64,000 bases of DNA from VBDM01 sp035651815. Lineage in GTDB: Bacteria; Pseudomonadota; Gammaproteobacteria; Burkholderiales; SG8-39. Shown piece after piece: positions 25,051 to 32,512 of the stretch. The stretch covers positions 1 through 64,000 of the forward strand of contig DASRFB010000042.1 in NCBI GenBank assembly GCA_035651815.1. Direction: 5' to 3'. The notes beneath the pieces are model-generated. The model did not search any database and had not been told where the DNA came from. It saw only the letters and a list, made by a program, of their open reading frames with translations. Position 1 is the stretch's first letter; the number at the start of each line of letters is the position of its first letter. The position numbers and the translations under genes were made by a program.

Positions 25051-26903
25051 CACCCCGAGGCACCAGCGCGAGCGGGGCGGTGCCCGACTCGGCGCCCCGC
25101 GCGCCGTTCGACTCCGCGGCCTTCGTCGCCAAGCTGCCGTCGCGGCCCGGCGTGTACCGCATGCTCGGCGCCTCGGGCGAGGTGCTCTACGTCGGCAAGG
25201 CCGGAGACCTGAAGAAGCGCGTGTCCTCGTACTTCCAGAAATCCGGGCACGAGCCGCGCATCGCGCACATGATCGGCCAGGTCGCCGGCGTCGAGATCAC
25301 CGTCACGCGCTCGGAGGCCGAGGCGCTGATCCTCGAGAACAATCTCATCAAGTCGATGGCGCCGCGGTACAACATCCTGTTCCGCGACGACAAGTCCTAT
25401 CCGTACCTGATGCTGAGCGGCGGCCGCTTCCCGCGGCTCGGGTTCCACCGCGGCGCTATGGACAAGGCTAACCGCTACTACGGACCGTTCCCGCACGCGG
25501 GCGCGGTGCGCGAGAGCATCCAGCTGCTGCAGCGCGTGTTCCGGTTGCGCACCTGCGAGGACTCGGTGTTCCAGAACCGCTCGCGTCCGTGCCTGCTGCA
25601 CCAGATCCGGCGCTGCACCGCGCCGTGCGTCGGCCTGGTCGAGGAGCACAGCTACGGCGAGGACGTGGCGAGCGCGAGCCTGTTCCTCGAGGGCCGCAGC
25701 GACGACGTGGTGAAGCGCCTCGAGACCAGGATGCAGGCCGCCGCGGACGCGATGCGATACGAGGAGGCGGCGGCCTATCGCGACCAGTTGCAGTCGCTCT
25801 CGCGCGTCAGCCAGCGCCAGTACGCGGACACCGGCGCGGAGGTCGACACCGACATCGTGGCGGTCGTCGACGAGCACGGCCTGGTTTGCGTGAACCTCGT
25901 GATGGTGCGCGGCGGACGCCAGCTCGGCGACCGCAGCTTCTTCCCGCAGAACGCGAGAGGGGCCGACCGCGCCGAGGTGCTGCGCGCGTTCGTCGCGCAG
26001 CACTACCTCGAGCGCCCGATCCCGCCGGTGCTGGTGCTGGGCGAGGGCGCCGACGCGGAAGACCTCGAGCGGCTGCTCTGCGAGCACGCGAAGCGGCACG
26101 TGCGCGTCGTGACGCGGCCGATCGGCGAGCGGCGCGCCTGGCTCGACGCCGCGCACGAGAACGCGCGCCAGGCGCTCGCGCAGCGGCTCTCCGAGCAGGC
26201 GACGCAGGAAGTGCGGCTCGCGGCGATGCGCGAGGCGCTCGGGCTGCCCGACACGGTGCAGCGCATCGAGTGCTTCGACGTGAGCCACACGATGGGCGAA
26301 GCGACCGTGGCCTCGTGCGTGGTCTACGACCGCAAGGACATGCGCCGCGGCGAGTACCGGCGCTACAACATCGAGGGCGTGACGCCCGGCGACGACTACG
26401 CGGCGCTCGCGCAGGCGCTCTCGCGCCGCTACGGCCGCATCGCGGGCGGCGAGGGCGTCGCGCCCGACCTGATCTTCATCGACGGCGGCAAGGGGCAGGT
26501 GAGCGCGGCGAAGCAGGCGCTGGTCGAGACGGGGCTCTCCGACATCTGCCTCGTCGGCATCGCGAAAGGTCCGGAGCGCAAGCCCGGGCTCGAGGAGCTC
26601 TGGGTCGGCGATCGCAGCGTGCAGCTCGCGCCCGATCATCCCGGGCTGCACCTCGTGCAGCAGATCCGCGACGAGGCGCACCGCTTCGCGATCACGGGAC
26701 ACCGGGCGCGGCGCGGGAAGAAGCGCATGACCTCGACGCTCGAGGGCATCAGCGGCATCGGCGCCAAGCGCCGCCGCCAGCTGCTCACGCGCTTCGGCGG
26801 CCTGAAGGGGGTGCTGGGCGCGAGCATCGAGGACCTGGCGCAGGTCGAAGGCATCAGCCGCAAGCTCGCCGAGAAGATCTACCAGGAGCTCCATGCTGCT
26901 TAA
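25047..26903 (+). CDS. uvrC: UvrABC system protein C
   Basis: UvrC makes both incisions in nucleotide excision repair. The 618-residue protein has the GIY-YIG nuclease (residues 30-110, PGVYRMLGASGEVLYVGKAG), a UVR motif (about 215-250), the RNase H-like nuclease domain (FDVSHTMGEATVASCVVYD and LIFIDGGKGQVSAA with catalytic Asp), and C-terminal helix-hairpin-helix repeats (LEGISGIGAKRRRQLLTRFG). The start overlaps the glycosylase gene and the end overlaps pgsA by 11 bases. Confidence 0.97.
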   Translation: MTPRGTSASGAVPDSAPRAPFDSAAFVAKLPSRPGVYRMLGASGEVLYVGKAGDLKKRVSSYFQKSGHEPRIAHMIGQVAGVEITVTRSEAEALILENNLIKSMAPRYNILFRDDKSYPYLMLSGGRFPRLGFHRGAMDKANRYYGPFPHAGAVRESIQLLQRVFRLRTCEDSVFQNRSRPCLLHQIRRCTAPCVGLVEEHSYGEDVASASLFLEGRSDDVVKRLETRMQAAADAMRYEEAAAYRDQLQSLSRVSQRQYADTGAEVDTDIVAVVDEHGLVCVNLVMVRGGRQLGDRSFFPQNARGADRAEVLRAFVAQHYLERPIPPVLVLGEGADAEDLERLLCEHAKRHVRVVTRPIGERRAWLDAAHENARQALAQRLSEQATQEVRLAAMREALGLPDTVQRIECFDVSHTMGEATVASCVVYDRKDMRRGEYRRYNIEGVTPGDDYAALAQALSRRYGRIAGGEGVAPDLIFIDGGKGQVSAAKQALVETGLSDICLVGIAKGPERKPGLEELWVGDRSVQLAPDHPGLHLVQQIRDEAHRFAITGHRARRGKKRMTSTLEGISGIGAKRRRQLLTRFGGLKGVLGASIEDLAQVEGISRKLAEKIYQELHAA

Positions 26904-27501
26904 CATCCTCAACGTCCCGAACATCCTCACGTTCCTGCGGATCCTGATGATCCCGCTCGTGATCGGGGTGTTCTACTTCCCCGAGAGCTGGCTCACCGGT
27001 CCGGAGAAGAACTTCACCGCGACGGCGCTCTTCGCCGCCGCCGCGCTCACCGACTGGCTCGACGGCTATCTCGCGCGCAAGCTCAACCAGATGTCGGCCT
27101 TCGGCGCCTTCCTCGACCCGGTCGCCGACAAGCTGATGGTCGCGAGCGCGCTGATCGTGCTCGTGTGGCTCGACCGCCTCGATCCCCTGATCGGCATCAT
27201 CATCATCGGGCGCGAGATCGCCATCTCAGCGCTGCGCGAGTGGATGGCGCGGATCGGCGAGGCGAAGAGCGTCGCGGTGAACTTTCTCGGCAAGATCAAG
27301 ACCATCTCCCAGATGATCGCGATCCCGCTGCTGCTCTTCCACGAGCGGGTCGGCTCCCTGGACGCGCAGCGCATCGGCACGTACCTCATCTGGCTCGCCG
27401 CGCTCTTGACCTTGATCTCCATGGTTTATTACCTGAAGCTCGCCGCCCCGGGCGTGGAGCGCACCCTCTCCGGCTTGACCCCCGGGAGGCGGCGCCCGTA
27501 A
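26893..27501 (+). CDS. pgsA: Phosphatidylglycerophosphate synthase
   Basis: PgsA makes phosphatidylglycerophosphate from CDP-diacylglycerol and glycerol 3-phosphate. The 202-residue inner-membrane protein has the CDP-alcohol phosphotransferase motif DWLDGYLARKLNQMSAFGAF continuing to LDPVADK, with its conserved acids. Four to six membrane helices are visible. It overlaps the uvrC 3' end by 11 bases, and its stop codon forms part of the -10 element of the tRNA-Gly promoter. uvrC-pgsA-tRNA-Gly is a widespread order. Confidence 0.95.
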   Translation: MLLNILNVPNILTFLRILMIPLVIGVFYFPESWLTGPEKNFTATALFAAAALTDWLDGYLARKLNQMSAFGAFLDPVADKLMVASALIVLVWLDRLDPLIGIIIIGREIAISALREWMARIGEAKSVAVNFLGKIKTISQMIAIPLLLFHERVGSLDAQRIGTYLIWLAALLTLISMVYYLKLAAPGVERTLSGLTPGRRRP

Positions 27502-27504
27502 AAT
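27475..27504 (+). promoter_or_regulatory. Sigma-70-type promoter for tRNA-Gly
   Basis: TTGACC at 27475-27480 and TAAAAT at 27499-27504 are separated by 18 bases. The predicted start near 27511 lies about 7 bases before the mature tRNA. The -10 hexamer contains the pgsA stop codon. This is among the best -35/-10 pairs in the window. Confidence 0.7.
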
Positions 27505-27517
27505 TCGCTTTCGTTTC

Positions 27518-27593
27518 GCGGGAGTAGCTCAGTTGGTAGAGCGTAACCTTGCCAAGGTTAAGGTCGCGAGTTCGAGACTCGTCTCCCGCTCCA
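27518..27593 (+). tRNA. tRNA-Gly (GCC)
   Basis: A 76-base cloverleaf: acceptor GCGGGAG/CTCCCGC, D-arm GCTC/GAGC, anticodon stem TAACC/GGTTA with loop TTGCCAA (anticodon GCC), T-arm GCGAG-TTCGAGA-CTCGT with one G-U pair, discriminator T, and encoded CCA. It lies directly after pgsA, as glyW does in E. coli. Confidence 0.97.
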
Positions 27594-27603
27594 GATACAC
27601 GGT

Positions 27604-27635
27604 AAAACGAAGCGACTAGCTTCGTTTTGCTTTTT
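27604..27635 (+). terminator. Hairpin and T-run between tRNA-Gly and tRNA-Cys
   Basis: AAAACGAAGC (27604-27613) and GCTTCGTTTT (27619-27628) form a perfect 10-base-pair stem with loop GACTA, followed by GC and five T residues. It has the form of an intrinsic terminator, yet tRNA-Cys begins 22 bases later with no obvious promoter, so read-through or a processing role is possible. Confidence 0.7.
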
Positions 27636-27657
27636 CGGGGTCAACGGGCCTCGCGGC

Positions 27658-27731
27658 GGCGGGATGGCAGAGTGGTCATGCAGCGGCCTGCAAAGCCGTG
27701 GACGCCGGTTCGATTCCGACTCCCGCCTCCA
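27658..27731 (+). tRNA. tRNA-Cys (GCA)
   Basis: A 74-base cloverleaf: acceptor GGCGGGA/TCCCGCC, anticodon stem GCGGC/GCCGT with loop CTGCAAA (anticodon GCA), T-arm GCCGG-TTCGATT-CCGAC with one C-A mismatch in the stem, discriminator T, and encoded CCA. It corresponds to cysT of the E. coli glyW-cysT-leuZ cluster. Confidence 0.96.
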
Positions 27732-27759
27732 ATTTCCAACCTCGCCGGCCGCTGAATTG

Positions 27760-28227
27760 ATGTCGGAATCCTGGTCCACGCGCCTGGCGCGCTGGGGGTT
27801 CAACCTGTTTCCGGCGTACCGGGGCACCGGCGCGCGGATCGCGTACATCCGCGGCGACTGGAGCGAGATCCGGGTGCGGCTGCCGCTGTCCTGGCGCTCG
27901 CGCAACTACGTCGGCACGATCTACGGCGGCTCCATGTACGGGGCGGTCGATCCCGTCTACATGATCATGCTGATGAAGCTCCTCGGTCCGGGATACACCG
28001 TGTGGGACAAGGCGGCATCGATCCGCTTCCGCCGTCCCGGCCGCGACACGCTGTACGCGACCTTCGCCGTCGGCGAAGACGTCGTCGCCGCGATCCGCGA
28101 CGAGCTCACGCGCGTGCCGAAGCTCGATCGCGTGTTCACGGTCGACCTGGCTGACGCGGCCGGCACGGTCCACGCGACCGTGGAAAAAGTGCTCCACATC
28201 AGCTTGCGCCAGCCCGGTCCGGGATAG
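27760..28227 (+). CDS. DUF4442 hotdog-fold protein (thioesterase-like)
   Basis: A 155-residue protein of the DUF4442/PaaI-like hotdog group, which includes acyl-CoA thioesterases. The diagnostic segment is RNYVGTIYGGSMYGAVDPVYMIML (NxxGxxxgGaxxaxxe-type motif) near residues 48-70, with the second half carrying the beta strands (ASIRFRRPGRDTLYATFAV). It is cytoplasmic, with no signal peptide. The start is the first ATG after tRNA-Cys; there is no good ribosome site. The substrate is unknown. Confidence 0.8.
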   Translation: MSESWSTRLARWGFNLFPAYRGTGARIAYIRGDWSEIRVRLPLSWRSRNYVGTIYGGSMYGAVDPVYMIMLMKLLGPGYTVWDKAASIRFRRPGRDTLYATFAVGEDVVAAIRDELTRVPKLDRVFTVDLADAAGTVHATVEKVLHISLRQPGPG

Positions 28228-28292
28228 TACCCGGATGGTGCAGGGGAACTACCCGCTCCCGGTCGTCGCGGTGTCGCGGTAACGCCCGAACC

Positions 28293-28321
28293 GGAACAAT
28301 GGGGCGCCCTTCGGCGTCAGA
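28293..28321 (+). promoter_or_regulatory. Possible sigma-E-type promoter upstream of the GH15 gene
   Basis: GGAACAA at 28293-28299 and TCAGA at 28317-28321 are 17 bases apart, close to the RpoE/AlgU pattern and similar to the element before rpoE. Predicted transcription would begin about 7 bases before the ATG, giving a nearly leaderless message, in keeping with the missing ribosome site. Confidence 0.3.
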
Positions 28322-28333
28322 CCGACACGCCCC

Positions 28334-30205
28334 ATGAATGCCCCCGAGATCCTCGCCCCGGAAGCGGCGGCGCCAGCCGGGTCGGACGATTTCCCCGACG
28401 TCGGCGACTACGCGGCCATCGGCAATTGCCGCACGCTCGCGCTCGTCTCGAAGGCGGGGGCCATCGAGTGGCTCTGCCTGCCGCACTTCTCGGGGGCCGC
28501 GATCTTCGCCGCGATCCTGGACCGGCGCGCGGGACACTTCTCGGTCCGGCCCGCGGGCGAGTTCAAGGTCGAGCGCGCCTACGTCCCCGGGACCAACGCG
28601 CTCGCGACGACCTTCCACGCGCCCGGCGGCACGCTGCGCCTCACCGACTGCATGACGCTGCCGCCCGAGCCCTCGGGCGACCTGCAGACGCGCGTCGAGC
28701 TCGAGCCCGAGCACGAGGTGCTGCGCCTGGTCGAGTGCGTCTCGGGCGAGGTCGACGTCGACGTCTCGTTCGCGCCGCGCGGAGATTTCGGGCGCTACGC
28801 GATGCGCTTCGTGAAGCGCGGGCGACTGGGCTGGCAGTGCCTGCGCTGCCCGTCGGGCGCGTTCCTGCAGTCCGACATCGAGCTCGACGTCGATCCGTCG
28901 GGCGAGCGGCTGGTGGGGCGCGCGCGGCTGCGCGCGGGGCAGTCGCGCTGGCTCTCGTTCTGCTACGACCGCTTCGAGGTGAGCGTCGTGCCGCCGCTCG
29001 GCGACGGCGCGCGCCGCCGGCTCGACGCGACCGTCGGCTGGTGGAAATGGTGGGGGCGGCATTGCCGCTACGACGGCCCGCACCGCGAGGAGGTGCTGCG
29101 CAGCGCGCTCGTGCTGAAGCTGCTCACCTGCGCGCTGAGCGGCGCGGTCATCGCCGCGCCGACCACGTCGCTGCCCGAGGAGATCGGCGGTCCGCGCAAC
29201 TGGGATTACCGCTTCTGCTGGATCCGCGACAGCGCGCTCGTGCTCGACGCGTTCTTCTCGCTCGGCTTCGTCGACGAGGGCGACGCCTTCCTCGGCTGGC
29301 TGCTGCACGCGACCCGGCTCACCTGGCCCGAGCTGCAGGTCATGTACGACCTCTACGGCGAGACGAGGCTCACCGAGAAGACGCTCGGCCATCTCTCGGG
29401 CTACCGCGGATCGCGGCCGGTGCGCATCGGCAACGGCGCGCACGACCAGCTGCAGCTCGACATCTACGGCGAGCTGATCGCCGCCGTCGCGCGCTACGTC
29501 GACCTCGGCGGCGAGCTCGACTCGAGCGAGCGGCGCATGCTGGCCGGCCTGTGCCGCAGCGTCACCGCGCTGTGGCGCAAGCCCGACCACGGCATCTGGG
29601 AGGCGCGCCGCGCGCCGCGCCATCACACGCACTCGAAGGCGATGTGCTGGGTCGCGATGGACCGGCTGCGCGCGCTCGACGAGCGGATCGGGCTCGACCT
29701 CGACCGCGGCATCCTCGAGCGCGAGTGCCGGGCGATCCGCGACGAGATCGAGCGGCGCGGCTTCAACGCGCGCCTCGGCGCCTACGTCGGCTACTTCGAC
29801 GGCGACGAGCCCGACGCGAGCCTGCTGCTGCTCGCGCGCCACGGCTATATCGAGCCCGGGCACCCACGCATGCAAGGCACGTACCGGCTGATCGACTCGA
29901 CGCTCTCGAGCCACGGCATGCTGCACCGCTATCCGCTCGACACGAACTACGACGGCATCCGCGGCCACGAGAACGTGTTCGCGCCGTGCAGCTTCTGGGC
30001 GGCGGAGTACCTCGCCAACTGCGGCCGGCGCAAGGAGGCCGAGGCGCTGTTCGAGCGGCTGCTCGGCTGCGCCAACGACGTCGAGCTGTACGCCGAGGAG
30101 ATCGAGGCGTCCACGGGCAAGCCGGTCGGCAACTTTCCGCAGGCGTTCACGCACGTGAGCATGATCTCGGCGGCGCAGGCGCTGTACTCGCACAAGACCG
30201 CGTAG
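28334..30205 (+). CDS. GH15 family glycoside hydrolase (glucoamylase or trehalase type)
   Basis: A 623-residue GH15 enzyme acting on alpha-glucosides; the bacterial branch includes glucoamylases and trehalases. The N-terminal beta-sandwich domain (about residues 20-250, DYAAIGNCRTLALVSKAGAI) precedes an (alpha/alpha)6 barrel with GGPRNWDYRFCWIRDSALV, the acidic HGIWEARRAPRHHTHSKAMC and the second conserved AEEIEASTGKPVGNFPQAF. There is no signal peptide, so it is likely cytoplasmic and might act on trehalose or glycogen-derived sugars. No ribosome site is seen, and an 8-base inverted repeat covers the start codon. Confidence 0.9.
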   Translation: MNAPEILAPEAAAPAGSDDFPDVGDYAAIGNCRTLALVSKAGAIEWLCLPHFSGAAIFAAILDRRAGHFSVRPAGEFKVERAYVPGTNALATTFHAPGGTLRLTDCMTLPPEPSGDLQTRVELEPEHEVLRLVECVSGEVDVDVSFAPRGDFGRYAMRFVKRGRLGWQCLRCPSGAFLQSDIELDVDPSGERLVGRARLRAGQSRWLSFCYDRFEVSVVPPLGDGARRRLDATVGWWKWWGRHCRYDGPHREEVLRSALVLKLLTCALSGAVIAAPTTSLPEEIGGPRNWDYRFCWIRDSALVLDAFFSLGFVDEGDAFLGWLLHATRLTWPELQVMYDLYGETRLTEKTLGHLSGYRGSRPVRIGNGAHDQLQLDIYGELIAAVARYVDLGGELDSSERRMLAGLCRSVTALWRKPDHGIWEARRAPRHHTHSKAMCWVAMDRLRALDERIGLDLDRGILERECRAIRDEIERRGFNARLGAYVGYFDGDEPDASLLLLARHGYIEPGHPRMQGTYRLIDSTLSSHGMLHRYPLDTNYDGIRGHENVFAPCSFWAAEYLANCGRRKEAEALFERLLGCANDVELYAEEIEASTGKPVGNFPQAFTHVSMISAAQALYSHKTA

Positions 30206-30213
30206 CGGACGAC

Positions 30214-30705
30214 ATGACCGACGTCGGCGAGACCATCATCCACATCATGCTCTGGGGCTTCGTCGCGACGGGGGCGCAGGCCGCGGTTCTCTTCGGCAGC
30301 CAGCGCCTCGGCTACTCGCGCCTCTCGCTGCCGTTCCTGATCGGGACCATGTTCACGGGGGAGCGGCCCGCGGCGAACGCGGCGGGCGCCGTGTTCTACT
30401 GGCTGGGCGGCTGGCTGTTCGCGTTCATCTACTACTTCCTGTTCTCGGAGCTCGGGCGAACGGCCTGGTGGATCGGAGCGCTGATCGGCAGCCTGCACGG
30501 GCTCGTGCTGCTCACGACGCTCGCGCCGCTCATGCCGTACCTGCACCCCCGCATGGCGACCGAGTACGAGGGCCCGAGCTACCGCCGCAGGCTGCAGCCG
30601 CCGGGCTTCCTGGCGCTGCACTACGGCTACCGCACGCCGCTCACGACCCTGCTCGCGCACGCGCTGTACGGCGCGATCCTCGGGGCCGGAATGTCGTTGC
30701 ACTGA
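30214..30705 (+). CDS. Conserved multi-pass membrane protein of unknown function
   Basis: A 163-residue protein with four predicted membrane segments (about residues 8-28, 55-78, 84-106 and a C-terminal one near 145-160), with the PYLHPRMATEYEGPSYRRR region between the third and fourth. I do not recognise a characterised family. It begins 8 bases after the GH15 stop and ends 14 bases before tamA, so it is probably co-transcribed with the former. Function cannot be stated. Confidence 0.75.
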   Translation: MTDVGETIIHIMLWGFVATGAQAAVLFGSQRLGYSRLSLPFLIGTMFTGERPAANAAGAVFYWLGGWLFAFIYYFLFSELGRTAWWIGALIGSLHGLVLLTTLAPLMPYLHPRMATEYEGPSYRRRLQPPGFLALHYGYRTPLTTLLAHALYGAILGAGMSLH

Positions 30706-30719
30706 ACCCGGCGAGCCCG

Positions 30720-32504
30720 ATGCCTGCGACGGTCGCGGGGTGGACCTTGCGCGCGCTCGTCGCGGTCGCCGCTCTCGCGCTCGGGCTCGCGCACGGCCCG
30801 GTCCAGGCGGCGGCCTCGCCCGAGGCGGCGCCGCTGCGCTACCGCATCGAGCTGCAGGGACCCAAGGAGCTCACGGGAATGCTGAAAGAGGGCCTGAAGC
30901 TCTCGCGCTGGCAGCACGACCCGGGGATGACGCCCGAGCTGCTCGAGCGCCTGCTCGAGGAATCGGTCCGCGACGCCCGCGAGGCGGCGGCGACCGAAGG
31001 CTATTTCTCCGCGGCGGTGCGCGGCGCGATCGACCGCGGCTCCGATCCCTGGATCGTGACGCTGACGGTGGACCCGGGGCCGAGAACGACCGTCGATCGC
31101 GTCGACATCCGCGTGAGCGGCCCCGCGGCCGACGACGCCGAGGCGCGGGGCGTCATCGACCGCATCCGCGCGCGCTGGTCGCTCGCGGCGGGGCAGCCGT
31201 TCCGCCAGGAGGCCTGGGAGAGCGCCAAGCGCGACGCCGTGCGCGAGCTCTCCGAGTGGCGCTACGCCGCGGCGCGCGTCGCCGCGAGCCGCGCCGAGAT
31301 CGACCCGCAGTCGCGCAGCGCCGCGCTCACGGTCGAGCTCGCGAGCGGGCCGCCGTTCCGCTTCGGGCCGCTCCAGGTGAGCGGCACGAAGCGCTATTCG
31401 CAAAGGCTCGTCGAGAACCTCGACCCCATCCGGCCCGGCGACGTCTACGAGCGCAAGGCGCTCGCCACCTATCAACGGCGGCTGCTCGAGACCGGCTATT
31501 TCGTGAGCGCGCAGGTCGACGTCGATCCCGAGGCGCCCGACCCGGGCGCGGCACCGGTGCGCGTGGCCCTGATCGAAGGCAGCCGCCAGCACGTCGAGGC
31601 CGGCGTCAGCTACAGCACCGACGCGGGCCAGCGCCTCGAGCTGCGCTACAACAACATGGACACGCTCGGGTCGGCGTCGCGCTTCAAGAGCGACCTGCAG
31701 CTCGACCGCAAGATCCAGCAGCTGAATCTGAACCTCGATTCGCCGCCGCTCTCGGAGGCGCGCTGGAACAGCGGCTTCGCGCGCGCCCGCCGCACCGACA
31801 TCCAGAACCAGCAGACCGCGGAGGCCGCGGTCGGCGTCTCGCACAACTGGCTCTCGGGCGGCACGCCGTCGGGGCTGGAGCTTTCCGCGCACACCGAGGA
31901 CCAGAAGGTCGCCGACGTGCCCGACCAGCGCAGCCACGCCATCTATCTCGCGTTCCGCAGGACCTTCCGCGACACCGACGATGTCGTCGCGCCGCGCTCG
32001 GGCGTCCTCGCCAACTGGGAAGTGGGCGCCGCGCCCGCCGCGCTCGCCACGCGCGGATTCGCGCGCGCGACCGCCGGCGCCTCGTACTTCTTCCCGGTCG
32101 CGCGCAACGACGACCTGCTGCTGCGCGCCTACGGCGGCGTCGTGCGGGCCGCCGCGCGCGACGGCATCCCGTCGACGTTCCTGTTCCGGACGGGCGGCGA
32201 CCAGACGGTGCGCGGCTACGCCTTCGAGAGCCTCGGCGTCAAGCAGGGCGACGCCGTCGTCGGCGGCCGCTACGTCGCGGTGACGAGCGTCGAGGAGACG
32301 CACTGGTTCGGCGCGAGCTGGGGCGTCGCGGCCTTCGTCGACGCCGGCAACGCCTGGGACCGCGGCACGCCGTTCCACGCCGCGGTGGGCTACGGCACGG
32401 GCGCGCGCTTCCGCACGCCGGTCGGGCCGATCCGCATCGACCTCGCGTACGGGCGCGATACGCGCAAGGTCCGGCTGCACTTCTCGGCCGGCTTCACGTT
32501 CTGA
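30720..32504 (+). CDS. tamA: Outer-membrane assembly factor TamA
   Basis: TamA is the Omp85-family barrel of the translocation and assembly module. The 594-residue protein has a signal peptide (residues 1 to about 32, ALVAVAALALGLAHGPVQA), three POTRA domains (about 40-300, VTLTVDPGPRTTVDRVDIR and FRFGPLQVSGTKRYS) and a 16-strand barrel with the Omp85 motif FRTGGDQTVRGY. The last residue is Phe (SAGFTF), the normal Bam recognition end. tamB follows after 8 bases. Confidence 0.93.
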   Translation: MPATVAGWTLRALVAVAALALGLAHGPVQAAASPEAAPLRYRIELQGPKELTGMLKEGLKLSRWQHDPGMTPELLERLLEESVRDAREAAATEGYFSAAVRGAIDRGSDPWIVTLTVDPGPRTTVDRVDIRVSGPAADDAEARGVIDRIRARWSLAAGQPFRQEAWESAKRDAVRELSEWRYAAARVAASRAEIDPQSRSAALTVELASGPPFRFGPLQVSGTKRYSQRLVENLDPIRPGDVYERKALATYQRRLLETGYFVSAQVDVDPEAPDPGAAPVRVALIEGSRQHVEAGVSYSTDAGQRLELRYNNMDTLGSASRFKSDLQLDRKIQQLNLNLDSPPLSEARWNSGFARARRTDIQNQQTAEAAVGVSHNWLSGGTPSGLELSAHTEDQKVADVPDQRSHAIYLAFRRTFRDTDDVVAPRSGVLANWEVGAAPAALATRGFARATAGASYFFPVARNDDLLLRAYGGVVRAAARDGIPSTFLFRTGGDQTVRGYAFESLGVKQGDAVVGGRYVAVTSVEETHWFGASWGVAAFVDAGNAWDRGTPFHAAVGYGTGARFRTPVGPIRIDLAYGRDTRKVRLHFSAGFTF

Positions 32505-32512
32505 GGCGCCCG

